From positions 1 through 47,006 of the forward strand of contig JAJZZB010000009.1 in NCBI GenBank assembly GCA_021797795.1: a DNA stretch of 47,006 nt, read 5' to 3'. Source of the stretch: Actinomycetes bacterium. GTDB taxonomy: Bacteria > Actinomycetota > Acidimicrobiia > Acidimicrobiales > Bog-793. This document shows positions 1-7,830 of the stretch, piece after piece. Position numbers and translations under genes: made by a program. How positions within the stretch are numbered: position 1 is the stretch's first letter; every line of letters begins with the position of its first letter. Under the pieces are notes generated by a model. That model saw only the letters and a list, made by a program, of their open reading frames with translations, ran no database searches and was not told the origin of the DNA.

Positions 1-1
1 T

Positions 2-130
2 CTTGAGCGTGCTCGAGCCGCGCCCGGCAATCCGGAAGCGGGGCTGGACGAGGCGGCCTTCGTGCACACCAACCGAGGCGACCAGTTCGGACAGTACCGA
101 CTTGATGGTGGCGGTCTCACCATGGGGTGA
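2..130 (+). CDS. C-terminal end of an unknown protein (partial, cut by window edge)
   Basis: An open frame enters from the left edge and stops at TGA 128-130, giving 42 residues that include AGLDEAAFVHTNRGDQFGQY and end in GGGLTMG. Codons in the middle of the stretch end almost only in G or C, as in real genes here, whereas the other frames do not look protein-like. I do not recognise the family. It converges on the thiolase gene. It could be a chance open frame because so little is visible. Confidence 0.35.
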   Translation, partial: LERARAAPGNPEAGLDEAAFVHTNRGDQFGQYRLDGGGLTMG

Positions 131-564
131 AGGCGGCGTCGAGTTGTTCTTGCAGCGCTGCGGAGTGCAGCCGGCCAGAACCGTGAGGCTGGTGCTCCCC
201 GATGTCCGCGATCTCGTCGCGCCGGGCTAGTAGCTCGAGTGGTGGGCCCTGGTGCGCCGGTACCGGGCGACCGGTGGAACGGACGGGCACGGCCTGGTCA
301 TCAGCCCCGTTCCGGGTTCCGGTCAGGAGAGTCTGGCAGTAGTTGGAGCGTCCGCGCGTCGAGCGGCCGTCGTGGACGGCACTTCACGGACCCGAGCGAC
401 CCGTCCCGCCCGCCGGTAGCCGTGGATGTCGCACTGAGCTCTCGGGGTTCGAGGCTTCTTCTCTCCAGATCGAGTTGTCCTGTCGCCGCGCTCGAACCGC
501 GTCAACTGTCCCTTGGCAACTGGTGCTCCGTTGCGGTGGGTCTCCGGCCGGGCCTGACGATACC
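131..564. other. Intergenic stretch with no recognisable gene
   Basis: This is 434 bases between the end of the left-edge fragment and the thiolase stop codon. Several short open frames exist on both strands, but their translations are arginine/serine-rich low-complexity shadows. I see no RNA gene, strong hairpin or promoter in it. Confidence 0.5.
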
Positions 565-1749
565 TCAGTCGGTGACTCGAACGACCAGCGCCGCTCCGGT
601 GTCGCCAGCGGCGCAGCCGGTGAACAGGCCGATTCCTCCGCCACGCAGCCGCAGCTGCTCGATCAGCTCCGCGATCGAGCGTAGGCCGGTTGGGCCTTGG
701 GGATGGCCGAAGATGAGGCTCGAGCCGTAAGCGTTCATCCGGTCCAACGGGTAGCCGGTCTCGCTGGCGAAGTAGAGGTCGTTCACAGCGAAGGGGTTGT
801 GGGTCGTCACCGCGTCGACGTCACCGATCGCCAACTCCGCATCGCGTAGCGCCGCGGCAGCGGCCGGCACCGGGGCCTGCGGCATATGTGACTTCGCGAC
901 GCGCGCGTAGCCAGTCGCCAGGACTGTCACGATGCCATCGCCGCCAGCCATCTCGCGTGCCAGTGCGGTCGTCGTGATCAGCGCGCCGGCGCATCCGTCG
1001 GCGGGGTGGGTCTGGGTGGCGAACGTGTGGCGACCATCGGGCATGGCCGGCTTCAACCTGCTTATCTCTTCCCGTACAACAGGCCGGATGCCTTCGTCCG
1101 CTTCGACTACGGTGCTGGTACGTCCCGGGACCTGCACCGGTATGAAGTAACGGCGCTGAAAGGCGCGGTCGTCGGCGAGCGCTTTCCCGTACTGGTCATA
1201 GCGCAGAGCCGTGACCTCGTCGAGCTGCTGCCGGCTGATCCCGGCATCGGCCGCGACCGACTCGCCCGCTTCGAGCATCCCCGATTCAGCCCAAGGGTCA
1301 CGGGCAAAGCTGTCGAGAACCCAGTGTGTTGACAGCGGTGCGCCGCCTTGGGCGGACGGCCGGGGAAACAGCAATTGTGGGCCGTTGCTGGTGCGGTCGG
1401 TGGCGACCACCAACTGTGTGCCACCCCCGGCGGCCACGCGGCCAGCGGCGACGTCCAAACAGGCGACTGAGGTTGCACAGGCCTGGCTCACCATGGGCCC
1501 GCTGATGCCGGGAGCGCCGATTCGAGCGGCCAAGGTGGGCGCGCCGTAGAAGATCTCTGGTTGCGGGACCGTCCAGCCCAGCACCACGCCGTCAAGGTTG
1601 GCCGGGTCGAAGGCGCGCCGGTCGAGCGCTCGGCGCGTCACGTCCACCGCGAGGTCCAGGCTGGACAGCTCGGCCAGGGCGCCCTGCCATCTCGTGAACG
1701 GTGAGCTCCACGCGTAACCAGCCGGGATGGCGACATCGGAGAATCTCAT
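565..1749 (-). CDS. Thiolase family protein (acetyl-CoA acetyltransferase-like)
   Basis: A 394-residue thiolase-superfamily protein, expected to make or cleave a 3-ketoacyl-CoA in the cytoplasm. The nucleophilic Cys is Cys91 in SQACATSVACLD. The second half has the family's HNPFAVND segment, a Gly/His block (IFGHPQGPTG) and the C-terminal Cys loop FTGCAAGDTG, so the usual Cys-His-Cys set is present. The start ATG overlaps the stop of the upstream CoA ligase gene (ATGA), so translation is probably coupled. The likely job is the thiolytic step after the neighbouring ligase activates an aromatic or fatty acid; the substrate cannot be read from sequence. A lipid-transfer-type thiolase of unknown substrate is the alternative. 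Confidence 0.85.
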   Translation of the reverse strand: MRFSDVAIPAGYAWSSPFTRWQGALAELSSLDLAVDVTRRALDRRAFDPANLDGVVLGWTVPQPEIFYGAPTLAARIGAPGISGPMVSQACATSVACLDVAAGRVAAGGGTQLVVATDRTSNGPQLLFPRPSAQGGAPLSTHWVLDSFARDPWAESGMLEAGESVAADAGISRQQLDEVTALRYDQYGKALADDRAFQRRYFIPVQVPGRTSTVVEADEGIRPVVREEISRLKPAMPDGRHTFATQTHPADGCAGALITTTALAREMAGGDGIVTVLATGYARVAKSHMPQAPVPAAAAALRDAELAIGDVDAVTTHNPFAVNDLYFASETGYPLDRMNAYGSSLIFGHPQGPTGLRSIAELIEQLRLRGGGIGLFTGCAAGDTGAALVVRVTD

Positions 1750-3563
1750 CAGAGCCCCCTCGCTGCGCAGATGACGAACGGCGGGATCGGCTGGGTGTAC
1801 AGGTGAGTGACGAGATGGGATCGGTGGCTGAGCACAGCGCGCTGGTTGACGTAACCCTTGTCGGTGATCTCACCGAGGTCCAGGTCGGGGGGATCGGCCA
1901 TGACCAACAGGCGCACGATCCGCGAGGCAGACCCTGCTTCGACGTTCAGCTTCGCCAGAGCGACAGCCAGATACTCGGCGAGAGGGCTGTGGTCGACGAT
2001 TTCACCGTCGGGTTCGGGCAGCTCCCCGAACCGTGCCGCACCCTCAGCAGGATTGACCCAGGCGAGAGCACAGACCTCGTCGCGGTCCTCGCCGGTGATG
2101 ACCGCGTCGCCGAGCACCGGAGCGGCCGACAACAAGGCGGTGCGAAGCGCGCCGACGTGAACGAATGTCCCAGTCGACAGCTTGAAATCCTCCGCGAGCC
2201 GGCCTCGAAACAGGAGCCCCGCGTTCGGATCGTCCGGATCGGCGAAGCTGACCGCGTCGCCCGGACGGTAGAAGCCCTCATCGTCGAAGGCCGGCGCCGT
2301 CAGGTCGGGGCGGGCGTGGTAGCCGGGAGTGACAAGAACTCCGCGAACTCGAAGCTCGTAGGTATCAATGTCAGCCGGCATGAGCTTGAGCTCTACACCA
2401 GGAAGCGGTACACCGATGGTGCGGGCGTCGCCGAACCGGTAATGGGCGCTGGTCGCAGCGGGCGCCGTCTCGGTAGTTCCCCAGGAACCGGTGACCGCTA
2501 CCTCATGACCGGCCACCTCCCGGGCCAACCGCTCCAGCCGCTCGCACAATGCCGGCGGCAGCGCGGCAGCTGCGTTGAACACGACGCGCAGCCGGGAGAA
2601 GAAGCGCTGTGCGAGGTCCGAGTCACGCTCCAACGCAGGAACGAGCTGGCCATAGCCCGCCGGGACGTTGAACGAGATGGTAGGCGCGACGTCGCGGTAG
2701 TTGTTCAGCGAACGATCGAACAAGCCCGGCGTCGGCCGGCCGTCGTCGATGTAGAGAGTGCCCCCATGGGCAAGCACCATGTTGACGTTGTGATTTCCCC
2801 CGAAGGTATGGCTCCACGGCAGCCAGTCGACCAATACCGGCCGCTCAGCATCGAGAAACGGCCAGACCTGTGCAATCATCTGCTGGTTGGTGGTCAGCAT
2901 TCCCTGCGTGTTCACCACGCCCTTCGGCGTACCGGTCGAACCTGAGGTGAACAACACCTTGGCGACCGTGTCAGCCCGAACCGCGGCGAATGCCCGCTCA
3001 GCTTCGTCAGTCGCCGTCGTCGTGATCAGTGTGTCCAACATGTGCTCGGGCGGGCCGCCGCCGCGGCTGAGGACTGTTGCCCCGCTGCCGAGTGCCTTGA
3101 GCGCCAGGCCGAACGTGGTGGCGTCTTCGACGTACACCGCGCCGGGGTGCAGCAACTCGTCGATGATCTTGAGCCGCCGGTGATCGCTGCTCAGGAGCGA
3201 ATAGGCCACGCTGACTGGTGCAACCGGAACGCCGACACACAGCGCTCCCAGCGTGACGAGCAGATGGCCGATCGAGTTGCCCGATAGCACCAGCAAGGGC
3301 CGCTGCACCGACAGCCCGCGGTCAAGCAAGGCCTGTCCGATGGCCGTCGCCTGTGCCCATGCAGCTCCGTAGCTGATCCGGCGCCATTCGCCGTCGGGCC
3401 CGCGCTCAGCGGCGAGGAGGTGCGCAGGGTCTTCCCCAGCCCACCGCCGCAGCCAGTGCCCGACTCCAGGGACCGACTCCCCGAGCGGGTCGGTCGAACG
3501 CAACAGGATCGCGCCGTCTCGGCGCCGTTCGCGCACGACAGACGGTGCCGCGAACAGCATCAT
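1749..3563 (-). CDS. Feruloyl-CoA synthetase-like AMP-forming acyl/aryl-CoA ligase
   Basis: A 604-residue ANL-superfamily enzyme that should adenylate a carboxylic acid and transfer it to CoA. The ATP loop VLFTSGSTGTPKGV is at about residues 203-216, followed by LPWSHTFGGNHNVN and a TLYIDDGRP segment typical of feruloyl-CoA synthetases, then GTTETAP, a GFYRPGDAV hinge region and FKLSTGTFVHVG near the C-terminus. The start is the first of two adjacent ATGs (3563) with GGAGG nine bases upstream. The stop overlaps the thiolase start, so the two form an operon, plausibly for side-chain degradation of a phenylpropanoid-type acid. The exact acid is inference. Confidence 0.85.
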   Translation of the reverse strand: MMLFAAPSVVRERRRDGAILLRSTDPLGESVPGVGHWLRRWAGEDPAHLLAAERGPDGEWRRISYGAAWAQATAIGQALLDRGLSVQRPLLVLSGNSIGHLLVTLGALCVGVPVAPVSVAYSLLSSDHRRLKIIDELLHPGAVYVEDATTFGLALKALGSGATVLSRGGGPPEHMLDTLITTTATDEAERAFAAVRADTVAKVLFTSGSTGTPKGVVNTQGMLTTNQQMIAQVWPFLDAERPVLVDWLPWSHTFGGNHNVNMVLAHGGTLYIDDGRPTPGLFDRSLNNYRDVAPTISFNVPAGYGQLVPALERDSDLAQRFFSRLRVVFNAAAALPPALCERLERLAREVAGHEVAVTGSWGTTETAPAATSAHYRFGDARTIGVPLPGVELKLMPADIDTYELRVRGVLVTPGYHARPDLTAPAFDDEGFYRPGDAVSFADPDDPNAGLLFRGRLAEDFKLSTGTFVHVGALRTALLSAAPVLGDAVITGEDRDEVCALAWVNPAEGAARFGELPEPDGEIVDHSPLAEYLAVALAKLNVEAGSASRIVRLLVMADPPDLDLGEITDKGYVNQRAVLSHRSHLVTHLYTQPIPPFVICAARGL

Positions 3564-3901
3564 GGCGCCGTGCCTCCGCGCGCCTCGGACACCCAGTCAC
3601 ACAACACTCGCAGGTCCGTTTCCCGCGGGAGGTGCCCTGGCGTGGCCACCACGCCCTCCTGCGCTGAGGGAGCATCGAGCGGCACTCGCCTGGTTGCCGT
3701 TATCCGGTGCGCCGGCTGCGGAGGCGACAAGAGCGAGCCCCGACCACTTCCGCGGTTCTATCCCGGCGTCGTTGACACGGTCAAGAAGCGGTTCGGGTGC
3801 CTGGGCGATACTGGCTTCGGCACGTGCTATGCACCCGTGGCCAGTCGTCGCCACCGCCCTGGCAGCGTCCATCCGAAGCTTGTCATGGAGTGCTGCGGGC
3901 G
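3560..3901 (-). pseudogene. Degenerate coding remnant upstream of the CoA ligase
   Basis: Two protein-like stretches lie head to tail in different frames. The upstream one, about 3900-3700, reads PAALHDKLRMDAARAV and then APEPLLDRVNDAGIEPRKWS. The downstream one, about 3690-3560, reads RVPLDAPSAQEGVVATPGH and then LRVLCDWVSEARGGTAP, and its TGA (3560-3562) overlaps the ligase start ATG. That ATGA overlap is what an intact upstream operon gene would show. A frame change near 3690 and the lack of a start before the lipoprotein stop at 3902 suggest a truncated, frameshifted gene. I do not recognise the family. Confidence 0.4.
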
Positions 3902-4420
3902 CTACGAGGAAGGAAGGCTGAGGAAGGCGTGTGTGAGCACGTCGAAGGTGAAGACAGCTCCGTCTCGCGCGGTCAGCGTGAGCGTCGGGCCGTGAGCCCT
4001 CGTGAGCGTGAGCATGCCGTCTTTGACCGGACTCGGATAGGCCTCGAGACTCGGCGATGCAGCGCGACTCCCGGACAGCACGACGACGACACCTTGGCGG
4101 AGATCGCGCCCTTCAGCCCCTGCGTAGACGTCGTAGGTCACCCCGTCGAACCTGTTCCACCATGCCGTCTTGGTGAGGTAGTCCGCACTTGAGAACGGCC
4201 CGATGAGCTCGCGGTTGATCTTTCCGGCGGGGATGTCGGCCAGGTGGTTGCTCGCCGGCGCCACCGGGATGGGCCGGAAGATCCCGGTCTTGGACGCTGG
4301 CCTGCGAAGGGTGTGGGAGGAGCCCACCGCCTGAGAAGGGGACGCGTTGCATGCAGCCAGCAGGACGACGCCAACCGTGACAGCGGCGGTCGCCACCGAG
4401 TGACCAAGGAGCCTCCGCAT
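3902..4420 (-). CDS. Small secreted lipoprotein of unknown function
   Basis: 172 residues. The chosen ATG (4420) has AGGTGA six to seven bases upstream; longer in-frame starts would bury the signal peptide. The N-terminus is a lipoprotein signal: MRR, a hydrophobic run, then LLAAC, with Cys24 the predicted lipidated residue. The mature part contains FDGVTYDVYAGAEGRD and ends in a beta-rich LTLTARDGAVFTFDV segment. I recognise no domain. The protein should be anchored on the outer face of the membrane. A second, broken lipoprotein gene lies directly upstream on the same strand. Confidence 0.65.
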   Translation of the reverse strand: MRRLLGHSVATAAVTVGVVLLAACNASPSQAVGSSHTLRRPASKTGIFRPIPVAPASNHLADIPAGKINRELIGPFSSADYLTKTAWWNRFDGVTYDVYAGAEGRDLRQGVVVVLSGSRAASPSLEAYPSPVKDGMLTLTRAHGPTLTLTARDGAVFTFDVLTHAFLSLPSS

Positions 4421-4455
4421 GATCGTCACCTCCCTCCTCTGACCCTCGGGCGACC

Positions 4456-5102
4456 TCATCGAGCGTGCCCTCGAGGCCTTGGTAGGCGAAGAGGGCCTGC
4501 CGACCCATGATCGGCGAGATTCCGACCGGGGGCGGTGCATCCCAGAGGGCATAGAGGCCTCCGACGGCGACCAGCATGCAGAACGACCGAGGCACTTGTG
4601 GAAGCTTCACCGAAAGCGAGCGCACCGCCTCGCGGGTGCTCGGGCTGCTCGCTGTGGGAAAGTTCGAGCTCGCGGCGACGAAACCTGCGCTGACGGGCGG
4701 ATAGCGCACCAGAGCGGGCGCTACCCCTGCCTCGTGGCGAAGGAGAACGCGGGCTGCCTGCGGGAAGTAATGGTGGCAGTATCCGCACGTCGTTCGCAGG
4801 CGGGCCCCCGCGACCGAAGGACTCGACGCGCGGGACTCCCTTGAGCGAGCAGGGCACCGCGGAGACACGGGCGAGGTCGATGCCGAGGAGCGCGGTCCCG
4901 GCCGCACCGGAGGTTCCGAAGACGCTCACGCACAGCTCGCTCGCCGCGCACGAGCTGACGGCGGTCCCGCCGAGGTCGTGGATGTCGACGTCGACGTGGT
5001 GCTCGATGGGGAACCGGATCCCACGGCGGTCGAGGTCGAGCATCCGGCGAAAACGCCACCGAGAGGCACCACGGTCGCCAGCAGGCCAACTCGATCCCAC
5101 AC
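4456..5102 (-). pseudogene. DUF4232-like lipoprotein gene broken by frameshifts
   Basis: Three consecutive segments in alternating frames make one sensible protein. From GTG 5102 (AGGAAGG seven bases upstream) the sequence has a lipoprotein signal ending VFAGC and a Ser/Thr linker ([11 protein letters not shown]). At about 4968 the frame changes to CAASELCVSVFGTSGAAGTA and VPCSLKGVPRVESFG, which resembles DUF4232 domains. At about 4812, beside a GGGGGCCC run, it returns to the first frame (CGYCHHYFPQ, LSVKLPQVPRSF, GISPIMG). Third codon positions stay G/C-rich in each segment. Either a decayed gene or sequencing indels would explain this. The DUF4232 assignment is from memory of the motif and is tentative. 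Confidence 0.5.
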
Positions 5103-5186
5103 CGCACGCCCTTCCTCTTCACCGGTTCCTCAGTGTTATGACGCCCCGGTCTGGCCCGATCTTGCACGCAGCGGGATACTGAAGCG

Positions 5187-5576
5187 ATGGACGGGAGCAC
5201 CCAAGGCAACGACGATCTCGCCGAGCGGGTACGGGCCGCGCTCTGTGATCGGGACCTTCAGGCCTTCGGCGCGCTGCTCAGTGACGAGGTTCGCTGGGGT
5301 TCCGACGGCCACCCACGCGCGTGTCGGAACCGGACCGACGTGCTCGCCACGTTCAGCCGCCTCATGAACGAGGGTGCAGAGGGTGAGATCACCGAAGTCG
5401 CCACCGGAACAAATGGCATCCTCTGCCGGCTTGCTGTCACGTGGCCTACCCCGTCCGATCACCCCGAGGACCGAGACATCTTCCACGTCTACCTCGTCGC
5501 CACCGGCAAGATCGTCGAGATCCGGCGATACGACGATCGAGCATCCGCGGCCGAGGTCGCCGGGATCGGTGACTAG
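5187..5576 (+). CDS. SnoaL/NTF2-like domain protein
   Basis: 129 residues with the pattern of a nuclear-transport-factor-2-like cone fold: an N-terminal helix (LAERVRAALCDRDLQAF), a DEVRWGSDGHPRACRNRTDV loop, and a C-terminal strand set ending IFHVYLVATGKIVEIRRYDD. Members range from isomerases to polyketide cyclases to binding proteins, so no reaction is assigned. The start is ATG 5187. No good ribosome site is seen, but GATACT lies six bases upstream, as expected for a leaderless transcript. It converges with the GNAT gene across about 220 bases that hold nothing recognisable. Confidence 0.7.
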   Translation: MDGSTQGNDDLAERVRAALCDRDLQAFGALLSDEVRWGSDGHPRACRNRTDVLATFSRLMNEGAEGEITEVATGTNGILCRLAVTWPTPSDHPEDRDIFHVYLVATGKIVEIRRYDDRASAAEVAGIGD

Positions 5577-5795
5577 AGACAGGGAGCCGCCGCGAGCTCG
5601 CCAGTCGAGGCCGAGCCTTCAGCCGGTTGGGGCGATCCTTGCCGTCATCGGCCTGGAGCTTTGCAGTGAGCCCCCGACCTAGTGGGCTGACACACCGTCC
5701 CTGAGCGCCGTTTCACCCGGGGAAAGAGCGCTGATCTTCCCGGCGTCGGTGCATGTGCACGAAGCGGCGCTACGAACCGCGTCGGCACGTCGCGG

Positions 5796-6290
5796 CTATG
5801 GAAGGCGCCGGTACATCACATGCAGTCCGACCAAGCCGTGCTCTGCATGGTCGAACGCCTCGGGCACCGTGGCCAGCACGTCGAAACCGAGCGACTTCCA
5901 CAGGTGCACTGCAGCCTGGTTTGTCTCGACGACGGCGTTGAACTGGATCGCCCGGTATCCCTCGCGGCGAGCCCAGTCCAGCACCTCGTTCGCCAAGGCC
6001 CGTCCAACCCCACGGTTGCGCTGATGGGGGTCAACCATGAAGCTGGCTGTGGCGACATGGCTGCCGCGGCCCGGCCGGTTGGGTCCCATCGTGGCCGTGC
6101 CGACGACCACCCCGTCCGCCCCGACGGCGACGATGGTCCGGCCGGGAGCCTTGGTCATCCAACACGAGCGAGCCTGGTCGCTCGAGAGATCGTCGGGGTA
6201 CGCGTAGGTTCGACCGGCGGCGACGATCTCGGAGAAGAACGGGTAGATCGAGGGCCAATCCTTGTCGTCCGTCGCGTCCCTGATGAGCAT
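5796..6290 (-). CDS. GNAT family N-acetyltransferase
   Basis: 164 residues, the normal size for a GNAT. Acetyl-CoA motif A is VDPHQRNRGVGRALANEV (about residues 87-104), and motif B includes ETNQAAVHLWKSLGFDV. The N-terminal part (IRDATDDKDWPSIYPFFSEI) is typical of the family. The acceptor, whether a protein, amino acid or small amine, cannot be read from the sequence. It stands alone between the SnoaL-like gene and the ATP-grasp gene and shows no coupling to either. Confidence 0.85.
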   Translation of the reverse strand: MLIRDATDDKDWPSIYPFFSEIVAAGRTYAYPDDLSSDQARSCWMTKAPGRTIVAVGADGVVVGTATMGPNRPGRGSHVATASFMVDPHQRNRGVGRALANEVLDWARREGYRAIQFNAVVETNQAAVHLWKSLGFDVLATVPEAFDHAEHGLVGLHVMYRRLP

Positions 6291-6561
6291 GGCTGCGACC
6301 GTAACGGATGCACCTCCACACCGGTTCCCGACCGGACGCAGGGCTCAGGCGGTCATCGCCAGAGCTCCCCGCCGGGCCACCCGGGCCGACACCGCGCATC
6401 GGACTCCCACGATCCCCGCTTCGCTGCGTCGGAGAGGCCGTGCTCCTGAAGCACGACGCCGGGCTCCGCCGGCACACTCACGACATCGCGGAGGGTGGGG
6501 CCGGCGATGCGATCGCCAAGTGCAGTACGGCTCCGGTGGGCGGATTGTGAGGACGAGTGCC

Positions 6562-7830
6562 CTACGACGTGTGTGCCCTCAGCTCGGCCTCGCGCAGCTT
6601 CTTCACCATTGCCGCAAGCAGCTTCCAGCCGATGGCACCGTTGCTCTCGACCAGCGGGCGGAAGTCCCAGAACGTGAGCCCGTGGCAGACGAGGGTGGTT
6701 CGCGCCGAGACAGTGGCCGATCGCGGCCCCTCGTCGATCAGGGCGATCTCGCCGAAGTAGTCGCCGGGCCCGAGCGTGGCGCGCTGCTCGCCGCCGACGG
6801 TGACCGTCGCTTCGCCTGCCTCGATCAAGAAGAAGGCGGCGCCTTGCGTGCCTTCCCTGATCAGCGTCTCACCCTCGGCAAAGCGGCGCTGCTTCAGTAG
6901 CCGCGCGATCTGCTCCCTTTCGTTCTCGTCAAGGTCGGCGAAGAGGGGAACGGCCTTCAGGGCGGCGGCGCGGTCCGCGATGCCGTTCTCCGTCGGTGGG
7001 GGTGCAGGCTTCGGTCGACCCGTCGTCGTCACCGCCCGGCACTGCAGGAGGTAGAGGGTCCCATCGGCAAAGGCCCACTCGACGTCCCGGCCGGGCCCGT
7101 AGACCTCCTCGCATCGGGTGGCGAGGTGCTCGAGAGCTCCGAGCCGCTCGTCGTCAAGACACAGCCGCTTCCCGAGCTCGTCCGACAGCGCTTCCTCGAC
7201 CGTCCCACCGCTCGGAAGTGGCCGGATGGCCAGCTGCTTGCGTCCCGGTTTGCGCTCGAGCACGGTCCCGGAGCGGTCGATGCGGAAGTGGTCCGGGATC
7301 ACAAGGCCCGCCACGACGGCCTCGCCGAGACCCCAACTCGCCTCGACGACCCGCTCGTCGGCATGGGTGACCGGGTTTTCGGTGAACAGCACGCCGGCCA
7401 CATCGGGGTCGAGGAGCGTCTGGACGACGACGCCGACACTCGGACGGGTGAAGAGTCCGACCCGCTTGCGGTAGGAGATGGCGGAGTCCGAGTTGGCCGA
7501 CCACCAGATCTCCGTCAGCGCCGGGACGAGCTCATCAACAGACGGGACGTTCAACAGCGTCAGATGCTGGCCCGCGAAGCTCGCCTCGGCGCCGTCCTCG
7601 TCGGCGGCGGACGAGCGGACGGCGAGCGGCGTCGCGAGCCGCTCGACCGCCTCGGTGACGGCGTCGATGGCCTCCTGTTCTCCGGCAGCCACCCTCTCGA
7701 CCACCGAGCCCGACAGGGCGACACCGGGCGGTACCGGCAGACCGGCGCCCAGCGCGGCGCCGAGACCGACGGCCTTGGACCCGAACAGCGCCGCCTCGCG
7801 CGCCCGTTCGAGGGGGACGATCTCCTTCAC
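6562..7830 (-). CDS. PEP-synthase-type ATP-grasp domain fused to a cyclic-nucleotide-binding domain
   Basis: 422 residues. Residues 1-285 are a pyruvate-phosphate-dikinase N-terminal ATP-grasp domain: FGSKAVGLGAALGAGLPVPPG, LAVRSSAADEDG, SFAGQHLT, a DPDVAGVLFTENPV metal/ATP segment and the closing VEWAFADGTLYLLQCRAV, so the nucleotide-binding residues look intact. Residues about 300-415 are a CRP-type cyclic-nucleotide-binding domain with the phosphate cassette FGEIALIDEGPRSATV, keeping the Glu and Arg that bind cAMP/cGMP. The swivelling His and substrate domains are missing; they sit in the upstream gene, whose stop overlaps this start (ATGA). Inference: the pair forms one split phosphotransferase whose ATP half is gated by a cyclic nucleotide. 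Confidence 0.85.
   Translation of the reverse strand: MKEIVPLERAREAALFGSKAVGLGAALGAGLPVPPGVALSGSVVERVAAGEQEAIDAVTEAVERLATPLAVRSSAADEDGAEASFAGQHLTLLNVPSVDELVPALTEIWWSANSDSAISYRKRVGLFTRPSVGVVVQTLLDPDVAGVLFTENPVTHADERVVEASWGLGEAVVAGLVIPDHFRIDRSGTVLERKPGRKQLAIRPLPSGGTVEEALSDELGKRLCLDDERLGALEHLATRCEEVYGPGRDVEWAFADGTLYLLQCRAVTTTGRPKPAPPPTENGIADRAAALKAVPLFADLDENEREQIARLLKQRRFAEGETLIREGTQGAAFFLIEAGEATVTVGGEQRATLGPGDYFGEIALIDEGPRSATVSARTTLVCHGLTFWDFRPLVESNGAIGWKLLAAMVKKLREAELRAHTS

Noticed and set aside
4690-4790. A CGYC motif suggesting a thioredoxin-like protein
   Set aside because: In context it is the C-terminal part of the broken DUF4232-like lipoprotein. No thioredoxin fold pattern surrounds it.
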